NCBI RefSeq assembly: GCF_014642675.1
Contig: NZ_BMIS01000001.1
Location: 124,001-188,000, forward strand
DNA from: Nesterenkonia cremea
Lineage (GTDB): Bacteria > Actinomycetota > Actinomycetes > Actinomycetales > Micrococcaceae
Length of the DNA stretch: 64,000 nucleotides
Reading direction: 5' to 3'
Both the position numbers and the translations under genes were made by a program. The notes below the pieces were generated by a model. The model was not told the DNA's origin. It did not search any database and saw only the letters and a program-made list of their open reading frames with translations. Below, in pieces: positions 8,415 to 16,999 of this stretch; the stretch's first letter is position 1; each line of letters starts with the position of its first letter.

Positions 8415-9086
8415 TCATGGGACGACGACGCCGGCTTCGTAGGCGAAGACGACGGCTTGGACGCGATCACGGGCACCCAGCTTCGCGAGCACGTGACCCA
8501 CGTGGGTCTTCACCGTGGCCTCCGAGACGTAGAGCTTCGCGGCGATCTCCGCGTTGGAGGCCCCGGTGGCCATCTCCTCCAGCATCTGGCGCTCCCGGCC
8601 GGTGAGGAGGGCGAGCCTCCTCTGCTGATCCGGACTGGGGGAGGGCGCGGCCCCGTCCCCCAGCAGCGCGGAGTTCAGCAGCCGACGGGTGGTCGTGGGG
8701 GCGATGACGGCTCCGCCCTGCATGACGGTGCGGATCGAGTCCAGCAGCACCTCCGGCTGAACATCTTTCAGAAGAAAGCCCGCAGCTCCGGCACGCAGCG
8801 CATGCAGAGCGTACTCATCGGTGTCGAAGGTGGTCAGCACGATGACCCGGGTATCGGCGAGTGTGGGATCCGCGGCGATCTTCTCCGTGGCCTCCAGGCC
8901 GTCCATCTCCGGCATGCGGATGTCCATGAGGAGGACGTCGGGCTGGTGGTCGCGGGCGGCTCTGAGGGCCTCGGCGCCCGTTCCGGCCTGACCGGTGACG
9001 GTCATATCCGGCTGGGAGTTGATGACCATGGCGAAGCCGGCGCGCAGCAGGGCCTGATCGTCGGCGAGGTGGACGGTGGTGGTCAT
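8415..9086 (-). CDS. NarL/FixJ (LuxR-HTH) family response regulator
   Basis: 223 residues. The receiver domain (1-125) has acidic pocket residues Asp9/Asp10, phosphoacceptor Asp55 (LLMDIRMPEMDG) and the conserved Lys in GFLLKDV. A LuxR-type HTH follows at ~155-215 (LTGRERQMLEEMATGASNAEIA...). It overlaps the histidine kinase gene by 4 bp, so the two form one unit. With ABC exporter genes on both sides, it probably controls one or both exporters, as in antimicrobial-peptide or envelope-stress systems (inference). Confidence 0.93.
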   Translation of the reverse strand: MTTTVHLADDQALLRAGFAMVINSQPDMTVTGQAGTGAEALRAARDHQPDVLLMDIRMPEMDGLEATEKIAADPTLADTRVIVLTTFDTDEYALHALRAGAAGFLLKDVQPEVLLDSIRTVMQGGAVIAPTTTRRLLNSALLGDGAAPSPSPDQQRRLALLTGRERQMLEEMATGASNAEIAAKLYVSEATVKTHVGHVLAKLGARDRVQAVVFAYEAGVVVP

Positions 9087-10429
9087 CGAGGTGTTCCTTC
9101 CGCGCTGACGACGCGGTGCAGCGGGAACCGTGCACCCAGCACGAAACCGTCGCTGTGGGCTCGGGCCTCGACGTCGCCCCCATAGAGGCGGGCACGTTCG
9201 GTCATGCCGCGGATCCCGGAGCCTGCGCCGTCAGAGAGAGCGGCCGCTCCCTGTCCGGTGTCGCGGACCTCGAGCCTCAGCTCCTGCGCAGCGGAACTCT
9301 CGGCGCCGGGGGCCACGCTGAGACCTACGGTGGCGGAGGCTCGCTCGCCTCCATGCTTGAGTGTGTTGGTGAGCGCCTCCTGGATGATCCGGTAGACGGT
9401 CAGCCCGGCGCCCTCGGTCAGGGGCGGGAGATCCTCGGGGAGGGCCTCGAGGCAGACATCGAGTCCGGAGGCGCGGACGTCCTCGAGCAGCTGAGGAAGC
9501 CCGTCGAGATTCGGGGCCGGGCGCCGGGCGAGCTCCTCTGAGTCTTCGCGGAGCACACCGAGCATACGGCGCAGCTCGCTCAGGGTTTCCCTGCCGGTGG
9601 TGCCGATGGCCTGAAACGCCTCCTCAGCCTGGTGGGGGTTCTGGTGGACCACGTACCGGCCGCCGTCGGACTGGGCGATCATCACACTCATCGAATGGGA
9701 GACGACGTCGTGCATCTCCCGTGCGATCCGCATCCGCTCGGCATCCGCGGCGAGGCGGGCCTCCTGGTCACGCTCGACTTCGAGCAGACGGTTCTTCTCG
9801 CTGACGGCCGCCTGCTCGCGACGACGGCGCCCGCCCAGGTCCCCGATGGTCCACGCCCCCACGACGACGGCGGCGCAGAACCCGGCGACCAGCAGCATGA
9901 CGACGATCAGGATCGGCAGTTCCGTCAGGGGATCCGGGCCGTAGAGGGTGGTTTCGTCCGGGTCATGCTGATACCACCGGATCAGGTAGCCGACCAGGAT
10001 GGTCCCCCCGGCGAGGAGACCGCCCAGCAGGCCCCACCCCAGAGCCGTCAGGGAGATCCGCCGGGATCCGTACTTCGCCGCAGCATAGACCAGAAGAGGC
10101 ACTGCGAGAGAGGACCATCCCGGGCCCTGCAGGGTGAGGATCTGGAGGGTGCAGGCGGTGCCGGACACGGCCACGGCCCAACCCGGCCGGATCCGGCTGA
10201 TCGCCACCGGGACGATCGCCGCCAGGTCCAGCAGCAGCATGAGGGGCCACAGCACGTGGCCGCCCAGCATCCCCATGCTGGGTCGGTTGAGCCCCCACGC
10301 CGAGAAGGCCGCCACGGCCAGGGGCAGCGCCAGGAAGGACGACCCCAGCCATGGGCGAGCCTCGAAGAATCGGACCGCTCGCACATGCACAGGCGTGCGC
10401 GGGACAGACGAGGCAGGGGCGGCGGTCAT
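9083..10429 (-). CDS. Sensor histidine kinase, HisKA_3 (NarX/DesK-like) type
   Basis: 448-residue membrane kinase. Four to five hydrophobic helices span residues ~28-195 with no large external domain, suggesting sensing within the membrane. The H-box RIAREMHDVVSHSMSVM gives phosphorylated His240. An HATPase_c domain follows, with N-box-like QEALTNTLKHG and GSGIRGM near the end. TAGACT and six bases precede the ATG (leaderless). It partners the downstream regulator. The 145-bp divergent gap to the second ABC operon carries the promoters of both. Confidence 0.92.
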   Translation of the reverse strand: MTAAPASSVPRTPVHVRAVRFFEARPWLGSSFLALPLAVAAFSAWGLNRPSMGMLGGHVLWPLMLLLDLAAIVPVAISRIRPGWAVAVSGTACTLQILTLQGPGWSSLAVPLLVYAAAKYGSRRISLTALGWGLLGGLLAGGTILVGYLIRWYQHDPDETTLYGPDPLTELPILIVVMLLVAGFCAAVVVGAWTIGDLGGRRRREQAAVSEKNRLLEVERDQEARLAADAERMRIAREMHDVVSHSMSVMIAQSDGGRYVVHQNPHQAEEAFQAIGTTGRETLSELRRMLGVLREDSEELARRPAPNLDGLPQLLEDVRASGLDVCLEALPEDLPPLTEGAGLTVYRIIQEALTNTLKHGGERASATVGLSVAPGAESSAAQELRLEVRDTGQGAAALSDGAGSGIRGMTERARLYGGDVEARAHSDGFVLGARFPLHRVVSAEGTPR

Positions 10430-10574
10430 GCATCAAGTCTAGGAGCCCCCTCCTTCTGCGGGCTTCAGACCTGGGGATGAGATCCGACGGCCCTGGGCTC
10501 CGACACTTCCTCCTCTGCTCCGATGTGCCGGCGCGGCGAAGACGGGATCGTGGAAGCTGTCGAAAGGAAGAGTG

Positions 10575-11291
10575 ATGGGATCAGTCATCTGGGCCGTAGG
10601 CCTGACCAAGCAGTATGGAGATCAGTCAGCCGTCGACGGCATCAGCTTGGAGGTCAGTCAGGGCGAATCCGTGGCGATCATGGGCCCCTCAGGCTCCGGC
10701 AAGACTACTCTGATGCACCTGCTCTCCGGGATCCTCTCCCCGGACCAGGGCGAGGTGCGGCTGCGGGACGGGAGCGAGGACGGCGTCGTCGTCTCTGCCC
10801 TCAGCGCGGAGAGGCGGGCGCGGCTGCGGCGTGAGCGCGTCGGGTTCGTCTTTCAGGAAGGACTGCTGCTGCGGGAACTCACAGCCCGAGAGAACGTGGC
10901 CGTGCCGCTCATGCTCGCAGGTTCCGGCCGCCGGAGGGCTGAGGAGCACGCGGATCAGTGGCTCGCCGCACTGGGCCTTGCGGGTATGGAGTCCCGCCGC
11001 CCGGGCGAACTGTCCGGAGGTCAGCAGCAGCGGGTGGCCATCGCCCGGGCCCAGGCCGTGACCCCCGGAATAGTCTTCGCCGATGAACCGACCGGCGCAC
11101 TGGACTCGGCGACGTCGACCCAGGTGCTCGACGCCCTGCTGAACTCCACCACCAGCCGCGGTGCTCCGCTGGTCATGGTCACCCACGACGCCGACGTCGC
11201 CGCTCGCTGCTCCCGGATCATCCGCTTGGAGGATGGTCGCGTCGTGCACGACTCCCGCGTGGAGGAGACCCGTGTGGAGGAGTCTCGATGA
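10575..11291 (+). CDS. ABC transporter ATP-binding protein
   Basis: 238-residue ATPase with Walker A GPSGSGKTT, Q-loop FVFQEGLLLREL, signature LSGGQQQRVAIA and Walker B VFADEPTGALDS. The ATG at 10575 follows AAAGGAAG; a GTG one codon earlier is an alternative. It overlaps the following permease gene by 4 bp. Divergent transcription from the histidine kinase gene suggests this exporter is the main target of the two-component system. The C-terminus ends in a small direct repeat (RVEETRVEESR). Confidence 0.9.
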   Translation: MGSVIWAVGLTKQYGDQSAVDGISLEVSQGESVAIMGPSGSGKTTLMHLLSGILSPDQGEVRLRDGSEDGVVVSALSAERRARLRRERVGFVFQEGLLLRELTARENVAVPLMLAGSGRRRAEEHADQWLAALGLAGMESRRPGELSGGQQQRVAIARAQAVTPGIVFADEPTGALDSATSTQVLDALLNSTTSRGAPLVMVTHDADVAARCSRIIRLEDGRVVHDSRVEETRVEESR

Positions 11292-12598
11292 TCCGCCTGA
11301 TGCTCACCCGTCTGTTCGCCGAACGCTCCGTCTGGCTGCTCCCCACAGCAGGTTTCGCCCTGACCAGCGGGATCGGACTGATGGTCCTGGGCGGAGCGCT
11401 GCGGCTCTATTCCCTCGACCACCCAGAGTTCGGGATGCTCTACGGGCTGTTCGCCTCCATCGCCCTGGTCCTGCTGCTGATCCCCATGTTCGCCCTGATG
11501 AGCTCCGCTGCGCGCCTGCTGGCTCGGCGGCGGGACGAACGGCTCTCCACGCTTCGTCTGCTCGGCGCGGGTTCCGGTCAGCTCCGGGGACTGGTGGTCG
11601 CAGAGGCGGCCGTCCTCGCCGCGGTGGGCACCCTGGCCGGCGTCGTCCTCTACCTCGCGCTGATGCCCGCCGTCGGGCTGATCCCTTTCGCCGGCCGGCG
11701 GATGGGGGCCGAAGGTCTGTGGGTGGGGTCCACAGTGCTGGCCGGTGTCTGTGCCGGGGTGCTGTTCTTCGCCGTCGTCGCATCCTTCCTGGGTCTGCAG
11801 CGGATCCGCGTGACTCCGCTGGGCATCAGGACCAGCCGCAGCGCTCAGCAGGTGTGGGGCGGACGTGCGGTGGTGGCGGGGATCGCCGTCGTCGCTGTGG
11901 TGGTCATCTACTACAGCGTGCCGCTGCAGAACCAGGCGCTGATCTTCGGAGTGCTCCTGGCTTTCCTGGCTGTGCCGCTGCTGGCTGTGCAGCTGATCGG
12001 ACCGTGGGTGCTGCGGCTGGTCGCAGTGGTGCAGGTGAAGCGGGCGAAGACTGCGGAGAAGCTCATCGCGGCCCGCGGTGTGCTCGAGTCCCCGCAGCAG
12101 ATGTGGCGGCAGGTGGGAGGCGCGGCCATCGCAGCCTTCACCGGGGTCATCGCAGGGTCCGGAGCCGCCCTGATGCAGGGTCTCGAGCAGGGGAACATCA
12201 CCGCGGCGGAGCAGGTGATGATCGGTGACATCCAGCGCGGCGTGATGGTCACCCTGGCTGTCACCTTCCTGATGACTGCCTGCTCCGTGGCCCTGAACCA
12301 GTCTGCGCAGATCGTGGATCGTCGAGACCTCTGCGCGGGGATGGTCCGCATGGGCTTCACCCTGGACCAGCTGCAGCGGGTGCGTCGACTCTCGGTGATG
12401 CGGAGCCTGACGGCGGTGCTGATCATCTCGGTAGGAGCCGCCTGCATCTTTGTGCTGCCCGTGCTGGGCTACGCCATCGTCGTCAGTCCGCTCGCCGTGG
12501 CGACTGTGGTTCTGGCGCTGATCGGCGGCGCCGGGCTCATCCGGCTGGGCATGCTGAGCACGCGCCCCGCCTTGCGCAGCGTCGCCCAGCTGCGGTGA
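11288..12598 (+). CDS. FtsX-like ABC transporter permease
   Basis: 436-residue membrane protein forming a transporter with the preceding ATPase (ATGA overlap). Helices occur near the N-terminus, then the FtsX-type segment LARRRDERLSTLRLLGAGSGQLRGLVVAEA, and a second membrane block from ~285 to the end. No large extracytoplasmic domain is present. This type occurs next to two-component systems for peptide or drug resistance; the substrate is unknown. It ends 17 bp from the convergent BASS gene. Confidence 0.85.
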   Translation: MIRLMLTRLFAERSVWLLPTAGFALTSGIGLMVLGGALRLYSLDHPEFGMLYGLFASIALVLLLIPMFALMSSAARLLARRRDERLSTLRLLGAGSGQLRGLVVAEAAVLAAVGTLAGVVLYLALMPAVGLIPFAGRRMGAEGLWVGSTVLAGVCAGVLFFAVVASFLGLQRIRVTPLGIRTSRSAQQVWGGRAVVAGIAVVAVVVIYYSVPLQNQALIFGVLLAFLAVPLLAVQLIGPWVLRLVAVVQVKRAKTAEKLIAARGVLESPQQMWRQVGGAAIAAFTGVIAGSGAALMQGLEQGNITAAEQVMIGDIQRGVMVTLAVTFLMTACSVALNQSAQIVDRRDLCAGMVRMGFTLDQLQRVRRLSVMRSLTAVLIISVGAACIFVLPVLGYAIVVSPLAVATVVLALIGGAGLIRLGMLSTRPALRSVAQLR

Positions 12599-12615
12599 AG
12601 GCGCAGCGGCGCAGT

Positions 12616-13599
12616 TCAGCGCTTCGGCGTGGAGGGGCGGCGGCCCCACACTGAGGCCAGCAGGCCTCCGGAGATGTTGTGCCAGACCGAGAAGATCGCC
12701 CCGGGCAGGGCGGCCTCCGGTGAGAAGTGGGTGCCGCCCAGCCCGGCGGCCAGCCCCGAATTCTGCATGCCCACCTCCACCGAGATCGCCCGGCGGGTGG
12801 GCACCGGCGCGCGGGTCAGCGCCGCCGCCAGATAGCCCAGCCCATAGCCGCACAGGTTGTGGATGACCACGCCCAGGATCAGCAGCACTCCGGCGGAGAT
12901 CAGCTCATCGTGAGAGCCGGCCACCACGGCCAGGACCACATAGGTGATTCCCAGCACCGAGACCCAGGGCAGGGCCGGCTGCACCGCCTGGATGATCCGC
13001 GGCAGCAGCAGGCGCAGCAGGATGCCGCCCACCACGGGGATCAGCACGATCTGCACGATGCTCCAGGCCATCTCCCCCGCTGGAACCGGCAGGAAGTGCC
13101 CGGCCAGCCACAGGCACAGCGCCGGAGTCAGCAGCGGTGAGAGCAGCGTAGAGATGGAGGTCATCGTCACTGAGAGCGCGACGTCGCCGCGGGCCAGATA
13201 GGTGACCACATTCGAGGAGGTGCCGCCCGGCACACAGCCCACCAGGATCAGACCTGCCGCCAGCGCCGGCGGCAGCTGCAGCACCCAGGCGATGCCGAAG
13301 GCGATCAGCGGCATCAGGCCGTATTGGAACGCGACGCCGGCGATCACCGGCGTCGGGCGCTTCAGCACCAGTGCGAAGTCAGGCAGGGTCAGCGTCAGGC
13401 CCATGCCGAACATGATGATCATCAGTGCATAGGTGACGCCGGCGCCCAGCGGGGCGAAGGTGCTCGGCAGCAGCAGGGCCAGCGCGGCGCCGCCGATGAT
13501 CAGCAGCGGAAAGACGGTGACGGCCAGCTTGGCGCTGCGTGGGCTCTGATCCGCGGGCGCGCGCGTGGGCGCCGGCCCGGTGGGTGACGAGTGAGACAT
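12616..13599 (-). CDS. Bile acid:sodium symporter (BASS) family transporter
   Basis: 327-residue membrane protein with about ten helices. The family motif GCVPGGTSSNVVTYLARGDVALSV lies near residues 130-155, and the second half contains VEVGMQNSGLA, both part of the sodium- and substrate-binding core. Bacterial BASS members carry organic anions such as keto acids or pantoate rather than bile acids; this substrate cannot be told. It is monocistronic, divergent from thiE, with a 92-bp gap. Confidence 0.88.
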   Translation of the reverse strand: MSHSSPTGPAPTRAPADQSPRSAKLAVTVFPLLIIGGAALALLLPSTFAPLGAGVTYALMIIMFGMGLTLTLPDFALVLKRPTPVIAGVAFQYGLMPLIAFGIAWVLQLPPALAAGLILVGCVPGGTSSNVVTYLARGDVALSVTMTSISTLLSPLLTPALCLWLAGHFLPVPAGEMAWSIVQIVLIPVVGGILLRLLLPRIIQAVQPALPWVSVLGITYVVLAVVAGSHDELISAGVLLILGVVIHNLCGYGLGYLAAALTRAPVPTRRAISVEVGMQNSGLAAGLGGTHFSPEAALPGAIFSVWHNISGGLLASVWGRRPSTPKR

Positions 13600-13691
13600 G
13601 CTTCACATCGTCGGCTCACAGAGCGACGCCGTCAACGGTGGCTCAGCCGCATCCCAGAGTGTGGGATTGCTCCCGGGAGTAGGCTGGGGGC

Positions 13692-14414
13692 ATGACGGAT
13701 ACGACGGCCACCACCCCGGATCCCAGCCACCTCGGACAGCTGCGCCGCGAGCGTCTGCTCGCCTCACGGCTCTACATCTGCACCGACCTCCAGCGGTTCA
13801 TCGCCCGCCCCGAGGCCGGCCCCGTGGAGGAACTGGACTTCGAGGCCCTGCGCGGCTTCCTCTCCGAGGCCTACGCCGGGGGAGTGGATATCATCCAGAT
13901 CCGCGATAAGCAGGTCTCCGCGCAGACCGAGCTCGCCGCCCTCTCCCTGCTCAAGCAGGTCGCCGATGAGCACGGGGGGCTCTCCGCCGCCAACGACCGT
14001 GCCGATCTCGCGCTGCTGGCCGGCGTCGACGTCTTCCACGTGGGTCAGGACGACCTCTCCACGGAGCAGACTCGCTTCATTCTGGGCGACGATGTGGTCA
14101 TCGGGCGCTCCTGCCGGACCTTCGAGCAGGTCAGGGAGGCCGACGGTGACATCGGCCTGGACTACTTCTGCACCGGCCCGGTCTGGGAGACCCCTACCAA
14201 ACCCGGCCGCGCCGCCGTCGGGGTGGAGCTGCCCCGGCAGGCCGCAGGGCTGGAGTCCTCCAAGCCCTTCTTCGCCATCGGCGGGATCGACGCTCAGAAC
14301 ATCGGCGAGGTCACCGCAGTGGGCACCGACCGTGTGGTCGTGGTGCGCGCCGTGACCCAGGCCGAGGATGCCCGCGCGGCCGCCGCGGCGCTGCGCGGGC
14401 GGCTCCCGGCCTGA
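13692..14414 (+). CDS. thiE: Thiamine-phosphate synthase
   Basis: Joins hydroxymethylpyrimidine diphosphate and thiazole phosphate to give thiamine phosphate. 240-residue TIM-barrel protein with the diphosphate-binding IQIRDKQ segment, NDRADLAL, the GPVWETPTKPGR loop and the C-terminal FAIGGID phosphate-binding segment. TAGGCT lies six bases before the ATG, implying leaderless transcription, so there is no room for a TPP riboswitch directly upstream. It is separated from thiOSGF by about 3.7 kb of other genes. Confidence 0.93.
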   Translation: MTDTTATTPDPSHLGQLRRERLLASRLYICTDLQRFIARPEAGPVEELDFEALRGFLSEAYAGGVDIIQIRDKQVSAQTELAALSLLKQVADEHGGLSAANDRADLALLAGVDVFHVGQDDLSTEQTRFILGDDVVIGRSCRTFEQVREADGDIGLDYFCTGPVWETPTKPGRAAVGVELPRQAAGLESSKPFFAIGGIDAQNIGEVTAVGTDRVVVVRAVTQAEDARAAAAALRGRLPA

Positions 14415-14456
14415 GCGGTCGGCTGAGCCGGCCCGCGGTGCCGGACCACCTCAGGG
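14411..14456. terminator. Possible terminator between convergent thiE and nitroreductase genes
   Basis: CCTGAG (14411-14416, overlapping the thiE stop) pairs with CTCAGG near 14450, and CCGGC/GCCGG can pair inside it. It lies between two convergent genes where a bidirectional terminator is expected. The stem is imperfect. Confidence 0.4.
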
Positions 14457-14477
14457 AGCCGACCTCAACAGCCAGTC

Positions 14478-15095
14478 TCAGAGGATTTGGCTGACCTCGT
14501 CGAACTGGAGCCGTGCCCCGCGCGGCCGCTGAGCGTTCTGCTGAGAGGCGTCTGCGCCGTGGCCCACGTTCACCACCGCCAGGGTCTTCCAGCTGTTCTC
14601 GGTGTGCAGCACGGAGTCGATACCTTCAGCCTTGATGCCGGTCATCGGCCCGACCTCCAGGCCGTGGGCGCGCAGTGAGAGCAGCAGGTAGCCCAGCTGC
14701 AGGAAGGCGTTGTCCCGGCCCATCGCCAGGCGTGCCTCCTCCTTGCCGTCGAAGTTCTCGCGCAGCCCGGGCACATGCGGGAAGAGCGTCTCCATATGCT
14801 CGTGCCAGTTGGGGTCCATCGCAGCCACGATGGTCAGCGGGGCGGCCTGAGTCTTGGCCTGGTTGTTCTCCAGCATGTGTTCCACCACGGCCTCGCGCGC
14901 CGGGCCCTGCTGCAGCACGCTGATCCGCAGTGGCTGGATGTTCATGGAGGTGGGGGCCCACCGCGCATCCTCGTAGGACTCGCGCACCAGCGCCGGATCC
15001 ACCGGGGTGTCGGTGAAGAAGTTGGTGGTGTGACGTTCGGAGAACAGTGCGTCCAGCGCCTTGTTGTCGAGGGTGGGGACGGTAGTGGCGCTCAT
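14478..15095 (-). CDS. Nitroreductase family protein, RutE/malonic-semialdehyde-reductase-like
   Basis: 205-residue FMN-dependent reductase. RHTTNFFTDTPVDPALVRESYEDARWAPTS... near the N-terminus and VNVGHG near the C-terminus match the HadB/RutE subgroup, which reduces malonic semialdehyde or similar aldehydes with NAD(P)H. No rut genes lie nearby, so pyrimidine degradation is not supported by context. The ATG at 15095 follows GAAGGAG at 10 nt; a longer frame to 15158 lacks a ribosome-binding site. Confidence 0.82.
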   Translation of the reverse strand: MSATTVPTLDNKALDALFSERHTTNFFTDTPVDPALVRESYEDARWAPTSMNIQPLRISVLQQGPAREAVVEHMLENNQAKTQAAPLTIVAAMDPNWHEHMETLFPHVPGLRENFDGKEEARLAMGRDNAFLQLGYLLLSLRAHGLEVGPMTGIKAEGIDSVLHTENSWKTLAVVNVGHGADASQQNAQRPRGARLQFDEVSQIL

Positions 15096-15235
15096 GGGTG
15101 GCAGGCTCCTTCGGTAGACGGCATCTGACCATGTCGAACGCCGCTGGCCGCTCAGCACTTCCGTTGGGTGAGGTATCCCACATTGCGCTGTGGCTCATCG
15201 GCGGCCCGCGCCCCGGCCTGCCCCACACCCACCCA

Positions 15236-15319
15236 CACCCTCGTTTTACCAAGCGGAATCCGTGTTACCTGGCCGTATACGGTTGGGTAATCCTAGAAGT
15301 GCTTGGTAAAACGAGGGTG
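15236..15319. repeat. Nested palindromic repeat element, copy 1
   Basis: Perfect 19-bp outer arms CACCCTCGTTTTACCAAGC (15236-15254) and their complement (15301-15319). Between them lies a second hairpin, 15264-15275 with 15280-15291 around TATA, in which all 12 positions pair if G-U is allowed. A conserved AGAAGT box precedes the right arm. Copy 2 lies at 35141-35216. This element ends about 40 bp before a leaderless gene. The rest of the 264-bp gap shows no other gene. Confidence 0.85.
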
Positions 15320-15359
15320 GCAGGTGCTTGGGGGAGTACTGGGTGCCTAAGGTGGAGGC

Positions 15360-16025
15360 ATGAGTTCTTCCAGTGATGAGCCTGCCCGCCCTGAAGCTCC
15401 GGCCGTCGCCCCCTCCCGTGCCGAGACGAGGGCCAGTCGGCGTGTTGCGCGCGAGGGTGCTGCCGGTGCCTCAGGCTGGAGCGCAGCTTCCCAGGCGGCT
15501 GTGGTCGGGGGCCTCAGCCTCATCCCCGCCCGGAAGTATCCGGGGTGGATCAGGCAGGGCCTGACCTGGGGCAGCACTGGGCTGGTCATGGCCGTTGCGC
15601 TGAGTCCAGGCGCAACGAGCGGGTTGCTCAAGGCCCTGGGCGCCAAGTACGGAGACGCCGAGCAGCGGAAAGGCGCTGAGCGGCAGGAAGAAGCTTCTCA
15701 GCGGCAGCAACAGTCTGAACAAGGGGAATCGGCGTCGTCGGGTTCCTCCGCAGGAGCGCGCGAGGACGCGGAGTGTCCGCAGGTCAGCTGGATGAGTCGC
15801 ACTGCGGCGGCGCTCGTCGTCGGTGGATTCGCCTACGGGACATGGCGTTTCGCCTGGTGGGCTGATGACGCTGCGGAGCGGGCGCTGCAGCGTATGCGCG
15901 TCCCTGCGCCGCGGGTGGTCATGGCCGCGGCTGCAGCGGCACTGACCTATCGTGAGGCTCGCCAGGATCAGGAGGCTCGGAGTCAGGTTCAGGGCCAGCT
16001 GGCCCAGCACCGGACCCAAGGTTGA
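15360..16025 (+). CDS. Unrecognised membrane-associated protein
   Basis: 221 residues, family unknown. Residues ~1-45 are Ala/Ser/Arg-rich; ~45-90 contain a moderately hydrophobic glycine-rich stretch. Residues ~95-135 are Glu/Gln/Arg/Ser-rich and probably disordered or helical. A hydrophobic segment (TAAALVVGGFAYGTWRFAWW) follows, then a charged Gln/Arg-rich tail. TAAGGT lies six bases before the ATG, so the gene is probably leaderless and its promoter abuts the nested palindrome upstream. Confidence 0.65.
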   Translation: MSSSSDEPARPEAPAVAPSRAETRASRRVAREGAAGASGWSAASQAAVVGGLSLIPARKYPGWIRQGLTWGSTGLVMAVALSPGATSGLLKALGAKYGDAEQRKGAERQEEASQRQQQSEQGESASSGSSAGAREDAECPQVSWMSRTAAALVVGGFAYGTWRFAWWADDAAERALQRMRVPAPRVVMAAAAAALTYREARQDQEARSQVQGQLAQHRTQG

Positions 16026-16125
16026 ATTCTGGGTTGAAGGGTGGACGCCGGCCGCCTCGGCTGAAAGGCTAGAATGGTCAGCACGCCGTCTGTGGTGTCA
16101 TCGCTCGCACACGGACGGCGGCCAA

Positions 16126-16196
16126 GCGGGCGTAGCTTAATGGCAAAGCTTCTGCTTCCCAAGCAGACGACGCGGGTTCGATTCCCGTCGCCCGCT
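16126..16196 (+). tRNA. tRNA-Gly (anticodon CCC)
   Basis: Cloverleaf drawn by eye: acceptor GCGGGCG/CGCCCGC with discriminator T, D-arm around GCTTAATGGCAAAGC, and anticodon stem TCTGC/GCAGA enclosing TTCCCAA (anticodon CCC). The T-arm has GGTTCGATTCC. CCA is not encoded (TCCGC follows). A strong hairpin lies 8 nt downstream. Confidence 0.96.
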
Positions 16197-16204
16197 CCGC
16201 AGCA

Positions 16205-16241
16205 CGAAGGCCGGGCACCTCAGGAAGGTGTCCGGCCTTCG
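16205..16241 (+). terminator. Terminator hairpin after tRNA-Gly
   Basis: 16-bp arms starting CGAAGGCCGG and ending CCGGCCTTCG, with one G-T wobble, flank a short CAGGA loop. Position directly after the tRNA supports factor-independent termination. The remaining ~150 bp to the methyltransferase gene shows nothing else. Confidence 0.8.
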
Positions 16242-16390
16242 GCGTCTCTGAGCTCTGGTCGGCGCAGCGTCCCGCGCCCCTGCCGAATATGCTCACCGAT
16301 CATGGCGATGCCCACCCAACGTAGGCGTGACATGGCCACGACCCCTGGGCATAGACGCTCCCGGCAGAGGGATGGCCGCTGCGCTACGGG

Positions 16391-16999
16391 TCAGGCCGGC
16401 GTCTGCGTCCGCCGGGCGATGATGTCCCACCGGTGCCAATGCTTGGGCCCGCGTCCGCTTCTGCCGTCGTATTCCTCTTCCTGGCGTTCCACGACATCCA
16501 GGCCGTCCAGCAGCTGGTCCGTCTGCGCGCGGGTGTGGAAGGTCATGCCCTCTACAGTCTGGTTGCCCGAGGCCCAGGAGTCCCGATCCCCGAGCAGGTT
16601 CACGGCCAGCACGGCACCTGGCCGCAACGCCGCGCGGAGCCGGTCCCAGACGGCGTCGAGCTCCTGAGGCGGCAGAAAGGGGAGCGTCATGCAGGAGAGG
16701 ATGAGGTCCGACGCCGGCGGCGCGAACTCTGCAAGGTCAACGGTCTGCGTGCTCAGCCGCGGATGGTCCCCGGGGCGTTGGCTGACCCAGTCGATGGAGG
16801 CCGGCTCGCGGTCCACGGCGGTGACCTGCCAGCCCTGATCGAGCAGATGCAGGGTCTCAGTGCCGTCCCCGCAGCCCAGGTCCAGGGCCTCGCCCGGCTG
16901 CTGGAAGAGTGCCGCGGCGCGGACGGCGAGCTCTCGTGGTGCGCGGCCCTCCATGGAGCGGTAGTACGCGGCCCAATCTGCATCTGCCGTGGAAGCCAT
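16391..16999 (-). CDS. Class I SAM-dependent methyltransferase
   Basis: 202-residue Rossmann-type methyltransferase. Motif I ALDLGCGDGTETLHLL is near residue 38, followed by TAVDREPAS (motif II), then DLILSCMTLPFLPPQEL and GAVLAVNLLGDRDSW typical of tellurite-resistance/UbiE-like small methyltransferases. The ATG at 16999 fits a leaderless start, with TAGGAT seven bases upstream; the frame extending to 17344 is not protein-like. Substrate unknown. Confidence 0.83.
   Translation of the reverse strand: MASTADADWAAYYRSMEGRAPRELAVRAAALFQQPGEALDLGCGDGTETLHLLDQGWQVTAVDREPASIDWVSQRPGDHPRLSTQTVDLAEFAPPASDLILSCMTLPFLPPQELDAVWDRLRAALRPGAVLAVNLLGDRDSWASGNQTVEGMTFHTRAQTDQLLDGLDVVERQEEEYDGRSGRGPKHWHRWDIIARRTQTPA

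Noticed and set aside
11021-12853. 610-codon open frame on the minus strand opposite the ABC transporter genes
   Set aside because: Composition (His, Gln, Gly, Asp-rich, no hydrophobic pattern) is that of an antisense shadow; the opposite strand encodes clear ATPase and permease motifs.
13600-13691. Possible TPP riboswitch before thiE
   Set aside because: None of the conserved TPP cores (CUGAGA, GAUCUGG-type) is present and the predicted transcript is leaderless.
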